Assembly: GCA_031262405.1 (NCBI GenBank)
Contig: JAISHS010000020.1
Location: forward strand, 1-42,588
From: Oscillospiraceae bacterium
Lineage (GTDB): Bacteria > Bacillota > Clostridia > Oscillospirales > Oscillospiraceae
Length of the DNA: 42,588 nucleotides
Reading direction: 5' to 3'
Part shown: positions 8,070 to 15,904 of the stretch, one piece after another
How the letters are laid out: each line of letters begins with the position of its first letter
Position numbering within the stretch: the first letter of the stretch is position 1
Translations under genes and position numbers: made by a program
The notes under the pieces: generated by a model
Database searches by the model: none
What the model was told of the DNA's origin: nothing
Seen by the model: the letters and a program-made list of their open reading frames with translations, nothing else

Positions 8070-10892
8070 TTACAGCACTTTTTTCAAAAACTGCCCGGTA
8101 AAGCTGCTCTCGCACTCGGCGCAAGCCTCCGGAGTACCGGCGAAAACGAGATTTCCGCCCTCGTCCCCGCCCTCGGGACCGAGATCAAGAATCCAGTCGG
8201 CGGACTTGATAACGTCCAGATTGTGCTCGATAACCACAACCGTGTTGCCGGCTTCAACGAGCCTGTCCAACATCTCAATAAGCTTGTGCACGTCCGCCGT
8301 GTGCAGACCCGTCGTCGGCTCGTCGAGAATATAAACCGTCCGCCCCGTGCTCTTACGGCTCAGCTCGGAAGCGAGCTTAATTCTCTGCGCCTCGCCGCCC
8401 GAGAGCGTCGTAGAGGGCTGCCCGAGCTTTATATAGCCCATACCCACATCATAGAGGGTCTGAAACTGCCGGTGCAGCTTCGGCAGATTCTCAAAGAAGC
8501 CCAGCGCCTCCTCAATCGTCATGTCCAAAACGTCGGCTATGTTCTTGCCCTTATAGCGCACCTCAAGCGTCTCGCGGTTATATCGCTTGCCCTTGCAGAC
8601 CTCGCAGGGCACATATACGTCCGGCAGAAAGTGCATCTCGAGCTTCAAGAGCCCGTCCCCGGAACAGGCCTCGCAGCGTCCGCCGCGGACGTTGAAGGAA
8701 AATCTCCCGAGGTTATACCCGCGCATTTTCGCGTCCGGCGTCTGCGCAAAGAGCTTGCGAATGTCGTCAAACACCCCCGTATAAGTCGCGGGGTTCGAGC
8801 GCGGCGTGCGCCCAATGGGACTCTGGTCAATCGCAATAACCTTATCGACGTGCTCCAGCCCCGTCACGCCGTCACTTTTTCCGGCGTGAAGCTTGGCGTG
8901 GTTGAGCTTTGCCGCCAGCGTCTTATATAAAATCTCGTTTATCAGCGAGCTTTTCCCGCTGCCGGACACCCCCGTCACACAGGTCATCAGCCCGACGGGT
9001 ATGTCCACCGTCAAATTCTTTAGGTTGTTCTCCCGCGCGCCTTTAATGGTGAGCACCTTTCCGTCGCACACGCGCCGAGCCTCCGGCGTCGGAATCTTCC
9101 GCTTCCCGCTCAGATACTGTCCGGTAATGGACTCCTCACAGGCGCAAATGTCCTCAAAGCTTCCCGCGCAGACGACCTGACCGCCGTGAAGGCCTGCTCC
9201 GGGCCCGATGTCGACGATATAGTCGGCCTCGCGCATGGTCTCCTCGTCGTGCTCGACGACGATGAGCGTGTTGCCGAGATCGCGCAGCTCCTTGAGCGAG
9301 TGCAGCAGCTTCTCATTGTCCCGCTGGTGCAGACCGATACTCGGCTCGTCGAGAATATAGAGCACCCCCATGAGCGACGAGCCGATCTGCGTCGCCAGGC
9401 GAATCCGCTGGCTCTCGCCGCCGGATAAACTCCCCGCCGCCCGCGATAAAGTTAGGTATTGCAGCCCCACGCTCTCGAGAAACCCCAGGCGCGCGCGCAG
9501 CTCCTTAACAATCTGGTCGGCGATTATATGCTCCCGCTCAGATAGCGGCAGCTTCTCAATAAAGCTCAGCGCCGCCGAAATCGACTTTTCCGTGAACCGC
9601 GCAATGTTCTCACCGCCTACCGTGACCGCCAGAACCTCCGGCTTTAGCCGCTGTCCGTGACAGGCAGGGCAGGGAAACTCGCTCATGCTCATCGTCAGAT
9701 CATAGCGCGCCGACGGCATAGACGACTGCGCATAGCGCCGCTCAATGTTGTTGACTATTCCCTCGAAGGGACGGTGCATCACGGCCTGTCTGCCCGCCTG
9801 ATCATAGTGCAGCGTCAGCTTCTCCTTGCCCGTGCCGAATAAAATCGCGTGAACCGCCTCGTCGGAGAGATTCTTTATCGGCTCCGAGAGACTGTAGCCA
9901 TAACGCTTGGCCATGGCCTCAAAATACATCCGCGAAATCCCGTCGCTGCGTATATTCCCCCAGCCGCTGGCGTGAATTCCGCCGTCGAGAATCGAGAGCT
10001 CGCGGTTGGGGATAATGAGCTCGGGGTCAACCTTAATCTGCACTCCCAGCCCCGAACAGACGGGACAGGCGCCCAGCGGATTATTGAACGAAAACGCCCT
10101 CGGCGTCATCTCGTCAAAGGACAGCCCGCAGTCCTCACAGGCATAGTTCTGCGAGAACATCATCTGCTCGCCCCTGCCCGGCACATCCACAACCACAATC
10201 CCGCCGGAGAGCGCGCCCGCCGTCTCGGCGGAGTCGGTCAGCCTCCTCGCCGCGTCGGGCTTTATGACGAGCCTGTCCACGACAATTTCAATCGAGTGCT
10301 TCTTGTTTTTCTCGAGCTTAATCTCCTCGGAGAGATCATAGAGCAGCCCGTCCACCCGTACCCTGACATAGCCGCTCTTCTGCGCGTCCTCAAAAACCTT
10401 CTGGTGCTCGCCCTTGCGCGCGCGCACTACCGGCGCGAGAATCTGAACTCTCTCCCCCTCGGGCAGGAGCATAATCTGATCGACAATCTGGTCAATGGTC
10501 TGCTGGTGAATCTCTTTTCCGCACTTCGGACAGTGCGCCGTGCCGAGCCTCGCCCAGAGCAGCCGCAGATAATCGTAAATCTCCGTAACCGTGCCGACGG
10601 TCGAGCGCGGGTTGCGGCTCGTCGTCTTCTGATTTATCGCAATCGCGGGCGAAAGCCCCTCGATATAGTCCACGTCCGGCTTCTCCATCTGCCCCAGAAA
10701 CATTCTGGCATAGCTGGAAAGCGACTCCACATAGCGTCTCTGCCCCTCGGCATATATGGTTTCAAAGGCCAGAGAGCTCTTCCCGCTGCCCGAGACTCCG
10801 GTGAGCACCACCAGCTTCTCACGGGGCAGCTCCAGCTCAATGTCCTTGAGGTTATTCTCCCGCGCGCCCTTGATGTAGATGTTATCCCGCAT
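8070..10892 (-). CDS. uvrA: Excinuclease ABC subunit A
   Basis: A 940-residue UvrA, the damage-recognition ATPase of nucleotide excision repair that loads UvrB. It has two ABC modules: Walker [10 protein letters not shown] (~32-40) and a second [10 protein letters not shown] near residue 640; signature LSGGESQRI and LSGGEAQRI; Walker [12 protein letters not shown] and [11 protein letters not shown]. Zinc-binding cysteine pairs (CPKC, CEDC...CPVC, CEAC...CEVC) are present. Length is normal for the family. AAAGGA stands about seven bases before the ATG. It has its own promoter directly after a terminator. uvrB and uvrC are not in the window, and I see no LexA box upstream. Confidence 0.98.
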   Translation of the reverse strand: MRDNIYIKGARENNLKDIELELPREKLVVLTGVSGSGKSSLAFETIYAEGQRRYVESLSSYARMFLGQMEKPDVDYIEGLSPAIAINQKTTSRNPRSTVGTVTEIYDYLRLLWARLGTAHCPKCGKEIHQQTIDQIVDQIMLLPEGERVQILAPVVRARKGEHQKVFEDAQKSGYVRVRVDGLLYDLSEEIKLEKNKKHSIEIVVDRLVIKPDAARRLTDSAETAGALSGGIVVVDVPGRGEQMMFSQNYACEDCGLSFDEMTPRAFSFNNPLGACPVCSGLGVQIKVDPELIIPNRELSILDGGIHASGWGNIRSDGISRMYFEAMAKRYGYSLSEPIKNLSDEAVHAILFGTGKEKLTLHYDQAGRQAVMHRPFEGIVNNIERRYAQSSMPSARYDLTMSMSEFPCPACHGQRLKPEVLAVTVGGENIARFTEKSISAALSFIEKLPLSEREHIIADQIVKELRARLGFLESVGLQYLTLSRAAGSLSGGESQRIRLATQIGSSLMGVLYILDEPSIGLHQRDNEKLLHSLKELRDLGNTLIVVEHDEETMREADYIVDIGPGAGLHGGQVVCAGSFEDICACEESITGQYLSGKRKIPTPEARRVCDGKVLTIKGARENNLKNLTVDIPVGLMTCVTGVSGSGKSSLINEILYKTLAAKLNHAKLHAGKSDGVTGLEHVDKVIAIDQSPIGRTPRSNPATYTGVFDDIRKLFAQTPDAKMRGYNLGRFSFNVRGGRCEACSGDGLLKLEMHFLPDVYVPCEVCKGKRYNRETLEVRYKGKNIADVLDMTIEEALGFFENLPKLHRQFQTLYDVGMGYIKLGQPSTTLSGGEAQRIKLASELSRKSTGRTVYILDEPTTGLHTADVHKLIEMLDRLVEAGNTVVVIEHNLDVIKSADWILDLGPEGGDEGGNLVFAGTPEACAECESSFTGQFLKKVL

Positions 10893-10923
10893 ATAATTCC
10901 TTTAGATATAATTATTACCTTTT

Positions 10924-10952
10924 ATTTTATCACAACTTTCCCGTCATTGCAA
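10924..10952 (-). promoter_or_regulatory. Probable uvrA promoter
   Basis: On the minus strand TTGCAA (10947-10952), a 17-base spacer and TAAAAT (10924-10929). It follows immediately after an intrinsic terminator, giving a terminator-promoter junction that starts a new transcription unit. Part of the spacer is a fragment of the palindromic repeat (CCGTCATTGC). Confidence 0.5.
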
Positions 10953-10954
10953 CA

Positions 10955-10984
10955 TAAAAAGAGCCATGCCGTAAGCATAGCTCT
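10955..10984 (-). terminator. Intrinsic terminator upstream of uvrA
   Basis: On the minus strand, AGAGC-T-ATGC pairs with GCAT-G-GCTCT around a short loop (10960-10984), one mismatch in the 10-bp stem. It is followed by TTTTT and then AT-rich sequence. It would end transcripts coming from the DUF4160/DUF2442 pair. Confidence 0.7.
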
Positions 10985-11000
10985 AATTGATAATTAAATC

Positions 11001-11205
11001 CGTCGCGCATCGCGCGACTCAATCATCTGTCTTCTGTCTTCTCGCCTCTCGCCTCTGTTTTCCGTCATTCCGGACTTGATCCGGAATCCCCCACGGAGTC
11101 GCGCTTTGCGCTCGCCCATAAAAATGTTAAACCTCCGCGTCGGTTCACACCGCCACGGAGGCTTCATTTGATTTTTCAATCTGCGTCGCGCCTTGCGCGA
11201 CTTCA
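11001..11205. repeat. Mosaic of heptamers, palindrome and GTCGC hairpins (10985-11234 is gene-free)
   Basis: Five 7-bp units of the TCTTCTG/GCCTCTC flavour (11023-11057) are followed by a palindromic element beginning CGTCATTCCGGACTTGATCC (11063-11092). A hairpin with CCTCCG/CGGAGG arms (about 11135-11162) and GTCGCG/GCGCGAC hairpins near 11001-11018 and 11185-11201 flank it. A short ORF reading through the region has no ribosome site and is only translated repeat. Confidence 0.75.
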
Positions 11206-11216
11206 TTTTTTCAATA

Positions 11217-11257
11217 ACAGCATAGACTCTGCGTCTACGGCGCAGAATCTATGCTGT
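11217..11257 (-). terminator. Long hairpin overlapping the DUF2442 stop codon
   Basis: A 17-bp stem with a single mismatch (11217-11233 with 11241-11257, loop of 7). On the minus strand the 5' arm encodes the last codons of the DUF2442 gene and the stop falls in the loop. Only a short TTATTG follows rather than a clean U-run, so it may act as a 3' stabiliser more than as a terminator. Confidence 0.5.
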
Positions 11258-11531
11258 GGTCATACAGATATTCCGGTGCGAGGTCGATGTCCCCATTGTT
11301 CCACACCGGGACGCCGTAGTCGATGTAGACGCTCTTGAAAACGTCCCGATCAGAGAGCGGCATAAAGGCGGCTTTATCCAAAAGAGGCTTGAAGTCGAAT
11401 ACCTTCGCCTCGCCCGTGTTAAAGCGCAGCCAAAGAAGGTAGTCGTCCATAGGACGAACCCCGCTGACTTTCAGAGCGGCGGTCGCCTCGCCCGCGTATG
11501 CAATTCCGTTTTTGATATACATTTGCGTCAC
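11235..11531 (-). CDS. DUF2442 domain protein
   Basis: A 98-residue DUF2442-type protein. Recognisable family features are the LWLRFNTGEAKVFDFKPLL core and the VPVWNNGDIDLAPEYLY ending. Function is unproven. The ATG overlaps the end of the DUF4160 gene by four bases (ATGA), so translation is probably coupled. DUF4160 and DUF2442 genes are often found side by side in bacteria, which is why a toxin-antitoxin-like or regulatory module is suspected. The last residues (HSIDSAP) are encoded by the arm of a hairpin and probably do not belong to the ancestral domain. Confidence 0.85.
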   Translation of the reverse strand: MTQMYIKNGIAYAGEATAALKVSGVRPMDDYLLWLRFNTGEAKVFDFKPLLDKAAFMPLSDRDVFKSVYIDYGVPVWNNGDIDLAPEYLYDHSIDSAP

Positions 11532-11794
11532 CTCAAAGGCTCAATTTTGCCGAAAGGCTCGTTCTTCACGGCCTTGTTCCAAGCGATATAAAGCTCCTCC
11601 TCGTGGATGGCAGCCCATGCTTCCACCAGCTTGAGCTGCTTCACCGGAAGACTACCGGAAAGCAGTTCGCCGTCCACCCCGATTGAAGCCTCGTGCTCCG
11701 CATAGATAACGTGGAAGTGCGGCTTGTTATGGCGGGCATTATCGGAGTAAATCATTTTGATTATTATATTATAAAATCTGCAAAGCTCAGGCAA
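11528..11794 (-). CDS. DUF4160 domain protein
   Basis: An 88-residue DUF4160-type protein, with the family pattern IKMIYSDNARHNKPHFHV followed by YAEHEASIGVDGELLSG and a helical C-terminus (LVEAWAAIHEEELYIAWNKA). The His-rich HNKPHFH stretch is typical. The start is TTG (11792-11794), fixed by a strong AGGAGG eight bases upstream. A near-perfect extended -10 promoter precedes it. It forms a two-gene unit with DUF2442. The biochemical role of the family is unknown. What else it could be: the toxin-like half of a TA pair, but nothing in the sequence proves this. Confidence 0.85.
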   Translation of the reverse strand: MPELCRFYNIIIKMIYSDNARHNKPHFHVIYAEHEASIGVDGELLSGSLPVKQLKLVEAWAAIHEEELYIAWNKAVKNEPFGKIEPLR

Positions 11795-11820
11795 CTGCTC
11801 GTCCTCCTGTTTTTTATTCT

Positions 11821-11849
11821 ATTATAGCAAAACTGTTCAGGCAAAACAA
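11821..11849 (-). promoter_or_regulatory. Promoter of the DUF4160-DUF2442 pair
   Basis: Minus strand TTGTTT (11844-11849), a 17-base spacer ending TGC (extended -10) and a perfect TATAAT (11821-11826). The expected start is about 20 bases before the AGGAGG ribosome site. Confidence 0.75.
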
Positions 11850-11874
11850 GTAGAATTGTCGGAACTATAATGTT

Positions 11875-11931
11875 GTCGCGAAGCGACTCTTTGAAAAAAT
11901 ATCTATTATCTATTATCTATTATCTATTATC
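11875..11931. repeat. GTCGC hairpin plus heptamer array at the trkH 3' end
   Basis: A hairpin GTCGC-GAA-GCGAC (11875-11887) is followed by four exact TATTATC units and a partial one (11900-11931). The trkH stop (11920-11922) lies inside the array. Same arrangement as at 3505-3580. Confidence 0.88.
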
Positions 11932-13374
11932 TGCCCCTATCCTCCACACCGTCGGGGAGAACAAAATCAGCATCGGGAAAATCTCAAGCCGCCCCGCGAG
12001 CATATTAAAGCACATGACAAGCTTGCTCAGCACAGAAAAGTCCCGATAGCTCCAGACCGTACCCAAAACGTCCGTCGTCGCGCCGTTGTTATTAAAGCAG
12101 GAGGCGATAACCGCAAAGCTGCTGGAGAAGTCGCCGTTGTCCACCGACAAAATAAGTATGCTCAGCGCCGCGATAAAAATATACGCCGTGAAGAAAATCA
12201 GCGCGTTGCGCAGCACCGGCGTCGTAATCGGCTTGCCGTCCATATGGACGCTCGTGACGGCGTGGGGGTGCACGAGCTGATTTATCCCCTGCTTGAGCTG
12301 CCTGTATAAAATCACCGCCCGCGACACCTTGAGTCCGCCGCCCGTACTGCTCGTGCAGGCGCCGATAAAGGTGAGCATCAGCAGCAAAATCCGCGCATAC
12401 TGCGGCCAGCCCTGAAAATTGGTGGAGACAAAGCCCGTCGTCGTGATGATAGACGCCGTCTGAAAATACGCCAGCCTAAACGCCTCGCCGAAGCTGCTTG
12501 CCGTGCTCATCAAATTCGCCGTAATCGTCAGCGTAGAGAAAACCACAATCGCAACATAGACCTTAAACTCTTCGTTCTTAAAAATCGACCGCCCCTGACG
12601 AATGAGCAGGAGATAGTAGAAGGTAAAATTCACGCCGAAGAGCAGACAGAAGGTGCCTATAACATACTCAAAATACGGATTCTGAAAGTGCGCGATACTC
12701 GCTGCATAATTCGAAAAGCCGCCCGTGCCCGCCGTGGAAAATCCGGTCAGCACACTGTCATAGAGGCTCATGCCCCCCGCGCAGAGCAGGATAATCTCCA
12801 GAACCGTCAGCCCCGTGTAAATCGCATAGAGAATCTTCGCCGTGTCCCGCATCTTGGGCACGAGCTTACCCTTGATGTGCCCCGGCACCTCCGCCCGCAT
12901 GAGGTGCATAGACCGCTGCCCCCCGAGCGGCACAACCGCCAGCACAAAGACCAGCACGCCCATACCGCCTATCCAATGGGTGAAGCTGCGCCAGAACAAA
13001 ATGCTCCGGCTCGCCGACTCAATCTCCGTCATAATCGTCGCGCCCGTAGTCGTAAAGCCCGAAACCGTCTCAAAAAAAGCGTCGATAAAGCTCGGAATCG
13101 CGCCGCTGAAAATAAAGGGCAGGCAGCCGAAAACGCTCATGAGCGTCCAGGCCAGCGCAACCGTCACAAAGCCCTCACGCGCATAAATGCTCTTGTCCTT
13201 GACCCTAATCGCAAGGCAAGCTCCACCCGCCGCCGCCGTAATGACCGCCGTCACGAGAAAATCCAGCGCGTTGCCGTCCCTGTAAATCAGCGAAATCAGC
13301 ACCGGCAGCAGCAGCAGCGCCGCCTCCGCCAGCAGGATATACCCCACCGTATTCAAAACCAGCCGTCTGTTCAT
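11920..13374 (-). CDS. trkH: Trk/Ktr potassium uptake membrane subunit
   Basis: A 484-residue TrkH/KtrB-type K+ translocating subunit of the inner membrane. Four pore-loop repeats are visible by their filter segments: TTTGAT (~108), STAGTGGFS (~225), TTTGFVST and CFNNNGATTD, each between hydrophobic helices. It works with a cytosolic RCK/TrkA regulator, here encoded ten bases upstream. The tail (ADNR-stop) is produced by a heptamer array, so the natural C-terminus may have been altered. TrkH and KtrB names cannot be separated firmly. Confidence 0.95.
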   Translation of the reverse strand: MNRRLVLNTVGYILLAEAALLLLPVLISLIYRDGNALDFLVTAVITAAAGGACLAIRVKDKSIYAREGFVTVALAWTLMSVFGCLPFIFSGAIPSFIDAFFETVSGFTTTGATIMTEIESASRSILFWRSFTHWIGGMGVLVFVLAVVPLGGQRSMHLMRAEVPGHIKGKLVPKMRDTAKILYAIYTGLTVLEIILLCAGGMSLYDSVLTGFSTAGTGGFSNYAASIAHFQNPYFEYVIGTFCLLFGVNFTFYYLLLIRQGRSIFKNEEFKVYVAIVVFSTLTITANLMSTASSFGEAFRLAYFQTASIITTTGFVSTNFQGWPQYARILLLMLTFIGACTSSTGGGLKVSRAVILYRQLKQGINQLVHPHAVTSVHMDGKPITTPVLRNALIFFTAYIFIAALSILILSVDNGDFSSSFAVIASCFNNNGATTDVLGTVWSYRDFSVLSKLVMCFNMLAGRLEIFPMLILFSPTVWRIGADNR

Positions 13375-13384
13375 CCTCGCCGCC

Positions 13385-14743
13385 TCACGCCAAAATACTG
13401 CGTAAATCGCCCAGCTTCGTCGTGGTTGTCACCACAATCAAACGATCCCCGAGCCGAATGCAGTCGTCGCCGTTGGGCAGCAGCACCCGCCCCTGACGAA
13501 TAATGCAGCTTATGAGAAGCTCCTTTTTCAGCTTCATCGTCTTGAGCGGAATGTCCAGCAGCCGCTCGTCGCGCTCCCGCACGACAAATTCCAAGGCCTC
13601 AACCGTATTGTCCACCAGCGTATACAAGCTCTCGACATTGCTCGCGCCGCTGTTTGCCATCGCGCGGACATAGCTGATAACCTGATCGCTCGTCACCTCG
13701 TTCGGCGAGACGATACTCCCCAGCTTCTCCTCGCTGACGAGATCAACCGTCATGTTGTGGCTCAGCTTCGTCACGACCTTCGGCACGTTCTGACTCGTCG
13801 CATACATCGCAAGCAGTATATTCACCTCGTCCGTACCCGTCGCCGCGACAAAGGCGTCCGCGTGATCGAGCCTCTCCTCGGCAAGCAGCTCACGGTTCGA
13901 GCCGTCGCCGTGCAGGACAAGACAATTCGGAAACGCCTCGCCGAACCTCTGGCACCGCTCAAGATTGTTGTCGATAACCGTCGGGTGCACGCCGACAGTG
14001 CCGAGCATCCGCGTCAGATAGTGTGTAATTATCCCCGCGCCTACAATAATCGTCTTCTTCGGCGCCCGCGCGGGAATTCCGGCGGCGCGCAAAAACCTCT
14101 CGCTCTCCGCCGGAGCCGCGACAAAGCTAATGCGGTCGTCCGCCTTGAGCACAAAGCTGCCGTCGGGAATAATCGTCTGCTTCTGCCGCCGAACGGCGCA
14201 GATCAGATACTTAATCTTATATTTCCGGCTTATCTCTATGAGCGAGCTCGACTCGATCGGGCTGTCCGCCGGAAGCCTGAACTCGGCGATCTCAACTCTT
14301 CCCTTCGCGAACTTCTCAACGTTGAGCACCCCCGGAAAGCGCAGCACAGAGAAGATATCCTGCGCCGCGTTAAACTCGGGGTTAATCACCATGGAAAGCC
14401 CCAAATCCTCGCGTATGAGCGAAAACTGATCGAGGTAATCGGGGTTTCTCACCCTCGCGATGGTGCACTTCGCGCCCAGCTTCTTCGCGACCAGACAGCA
14501 CAGCAGGTTGAGCTCGTCCCCGCCCGTAACCGCAATCAGCATATCCGCGTCGCCGACTCCGGCCTCGAGCTGCACCTGACGCAGCGCGCCGTTGCCGTGC
14601 AGAGCCATAACGTCGTGTATGTCGCCAAGCTCCGAAACCCGACCCTCGTCGTTGTCAATGACGACAACCTCGTGCCCCTCTTCGCCCAGCTGACTGACTA
14701 TGCTCTTTCCGATTTTACCGTTGCCGACGACAATTATTTTCAT
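13385..14743 (-). CDS. trkA: Trk system potassium uptake regulator TrkA
   Basis: A 452-residue peripheral RCK protein with two tandem NAD-binding (TrkA-N) plus TrkA-C units, the long TrkA form. The first Rossmann motif is VVGNGKIGKSIV at the N-terminus with an acidic VVIDND strand end. The second begins near residue 230 (IIVGAGIITHYL, followed by VIDNN). TrkA-C domains follow each (DRISFVAAP, DRLIVVTTT). It gates TrkH in response to bound nucleotides. It starts in a four-base overlap with the end of rfbA and precedes trkH by ten bases, so the three genes form one operon. Confidence 0.96.
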   Translation of the reverse strand: MKIIVVGNGKIGKSIVSQLGEEGHEVVVIDNDEGRVSELGDIHDVMALHGNGALRQVQLEAGVGDADMLIAVTGGDELNLLCCLVAKKLGAKCTIARVRNPDYLDQFSLIREDLGLSMVINPEFNAAQDIFSVLRFPGVLNVEKFAKGRVEIAEFRLPADSPIESSSLIEISRKYKIKYLICAVRRQKQTIIPDGSFVLKADDRISFVAAPAESERFLRAAGIPARAPKKTIIVGAGIITHYLTRMLGTVGVHPTVIDNNLERCQRFGEAFPNCLVLHGDGSNRELLAEERLDHADAFVAATGTDEVNILLAMYATSQNVPKVVTKLSHNMTVDLVSEEKLGSIVSPNEVTSDQVISYVRAMANSGASNVESLYTLVDNTVEALEFVVRERDERLLDIPLKTMKLKKELLISCIIRQGRVLLPNGDDCIRLGDRLIVVTTTTKLGDLRSILA

Positions 14744-15609
14744 GCCTCACCCGCCAATTTCAATAAATACTGCCCATAGTCCGAAGCGGAAAGCTCCCGC
14801 GCAACCGCGCAAAGCTGGTCTCTGTCAATAAACCCGCGGCGGTAAGCCGTCTCCTCCAAAACGCCGAGCTGCTCTCCCGTCTCGTCGCAATAGCGCCTTA
14901 TGGCGCAGGCAGCGTCAAGCAGCGTCCGCGAAGAGCCCGTGTCGAACCAGACCACGTCCTTGGGAAGCTTCACGACCCTCAGCTCGTCCATCTGCAAATA
15001 GACATTGTTGACCGAGGTTATCTCCAGCTCCCCCCGCGCCGAGGGGTTAATCGTCTTGGCGATGTCCGTCACGCGGTTGTCATAGAAATAAAGCCCCGGC
15101 ACAATATAGTTCGACTTCGGCTTTTTGGGCTTCTCCTCTATGCTCAGCACCCGCCCGTCGGAGTCGAACTCCGCAACTCCGAAGGGTCGCGGATCGTCCA
15201 TATAGCAGCCGAAAACCGTCGCCCCCGACAGACTGTTTTTCGCCTTTTCAAGGCTAGCCGCCATGCCCGAGCCGAAGAACACATTGTCCCCCAGCGCAAG
15301 GCAAACGCCCTCCCCATCCAGAAACTCCTCGCCGATTATAAAGGCGTCGGCAATGCCGCGCCTGTCGTGCTGCACCACATAACTTATCTGCGCGCCGAAA
15401 CGCTCGCCGTTTCCCAGCAGCCGCTCAAAGGAGCCCAGCTCGTCCGGCGGCACGATTATCAAAATCTCCGTAATAGCCGCCTCCAGCAGCAGCGCAAGCG
15501 GGTAATAGATCATCGGCTTGTCATAAACCGGCAAAAGCGGCTTGCAGGTGGACTGCGTAATGGGATAGAGCCTCGTGCCCTTCCCCGCGGCTAAAATAAT
15601 ACCCTTCAT
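14740..15609 (-). CDS. rfbA: Glucose-1-phosphate thymidylyltransferase
   Basis: A 289-residue RmlA/RfbA enzyme making dTDP-glucose from glucose-1-phosphate and dTTP, the entry to dTDP-rhamnose and related sugars for wall or surface polymers. N-terminal signature LAAGKGTRLYPIT and KPLLPVYDKPMIYYP; later [28 protein letters not shown] and WFDTGSS. Length matches the short RmlA class. GGGAG lies about nine bases before the ATG, directly adjacent to a palindromic repeat in the leader. No rfbB, rfbC or rfbD is here; instead it overlaps trkA, an unusual neighbour. Confidence 0.96.
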   Translation of the reverse strand: MKGIILAAGKGTRLYPITQSTCKPLLPVYDKPMIYYPLALLLEAAITEILIIVPPDELGSFERLLGNGERFGAQISYVVQHDRRGIADAFIIGEEFLDGEGVCLALGDNVFFGSGMAASLEKAKNSLSGATVFGCYMDDPRPFGVAEFDSDGRVLSIEEKPKKPKSNYIVPGLYFYDNRVTDIAKTINPSARGELEITSVNNVYLQMDELRVVKLPKDVVWFDTGSSRTLLDAACAIRRYCDETGEQLGVLEETAYRRGFIDRDQLCAVARELSASDYGQYLLKLAGEA

Positions 15610-15620
15610 GTCGTCAATCT

Positions 15621-15650
15621 CCCGTCATTCCGGACTTGATCCGGAATCTC
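15621..15650. repeat. Palindromic repeat in the rfbA leader
   Basis: One copy of the element starting CGTCATTCCGGACTTGATCC, whose arms ATTCCGGA/TCCGGAAT can fold. It lies between the rfbA promoter and the rfbA ribosome site, so the leader RNA would carry this hairpin next to GGGAG. Confidence 0.8.
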
Positions 15651-15667
15651 GTCCGTCATTCACGAGC

Positions 15668-15696
15668 AGTATACCATGAATATTCTACCAATTCAA
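15668..15696 (-). promoter_or_regulatory. Promoter of rfbA-trkA-trkH
   Basis: Minus strand TTGAAT (15691-15696), a 17-base spacer ending TGG (extended -10) and TATACT (15668-15673). The leader would be about 50 bases and contain the palindromic repeat. Confidence 0.65.
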
Positions 15697-15717
15697 TTAT
15701 TATTTATAAGAAACCCC

Positions 15718-15826
15718 CGTCATTCCGGACGACCCCCCCGTCATTCCGGACTCGATCCGGAATCCCCCACGGCTTCTCGCCTCTGTCCTCTGTACGGGGG
15801 GATTGCGGGTCAAGCCCGCAATGACG
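15718..15826. repeat. Mosaic repeat: half palindrome, palindrome, heptamers, second palindrome
   Basis: In order: a half copy CGTCATTCCGGAC (15718-15739), a full ATTCCGGA/TCCGGAAT palindrome (about 15738-15768), three heptamers GCTTCTC, GCCTCTG, TCCTCTG (15772-15792) and a second-type palindrome in reverse orientation, ATTGCGGG/CCCGCAAT (15796-15826). Together with the terminator at 15827-15871 this fills the gene-free 15697-15904 interval. Confidence 0.85.
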
Positions 15827-15871
15827 AAAAAAGGTGCGTCCCATAATCGCCCTTCGGCGATTATGGGACGC
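15827..15871 (-). terminator. Strong intrinsic terminator of the 913-residue SLH gene
   Basis: A perfect 16-bp stem (15836-15851 with 15856-15871), four-base loop. On the minus strand it is followed by ACC and six T (15827-15832). It lies 34 bases past the stop of the SLH gene. Confidence 0.88.
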
Positions 15872-15904
15872 GGTGTTATGCTATGTGAAAGGATTGTCGG
15901 AGGG

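Noticed and set aside
8040-8070. tRNA-like T-arm (minus strand GGGTTCGACTC)
   Set aside because: No acceptor, D or anticodon arms can be built around it; a chance match to the T-loop.
10893-10960. LexA (SOS) box before uvrA
   Set aside because: No match to the CGAAC-4-GTTCG pattern between the promoter and the start.
9849-10997. Long open frame (382 codons) on the plus strand opposite uvrA
   Set aside because: The frame is the shadow of uvrA in GC-rich DNA; composition is Arg/His/Leu/Pro-rich and no ribosome site or domain is visible.
10994-11206. Basic 70-codon minus-strand frame
   Set aside because: Consists of translated palindromes and heptamers and lacks a ribosome site.
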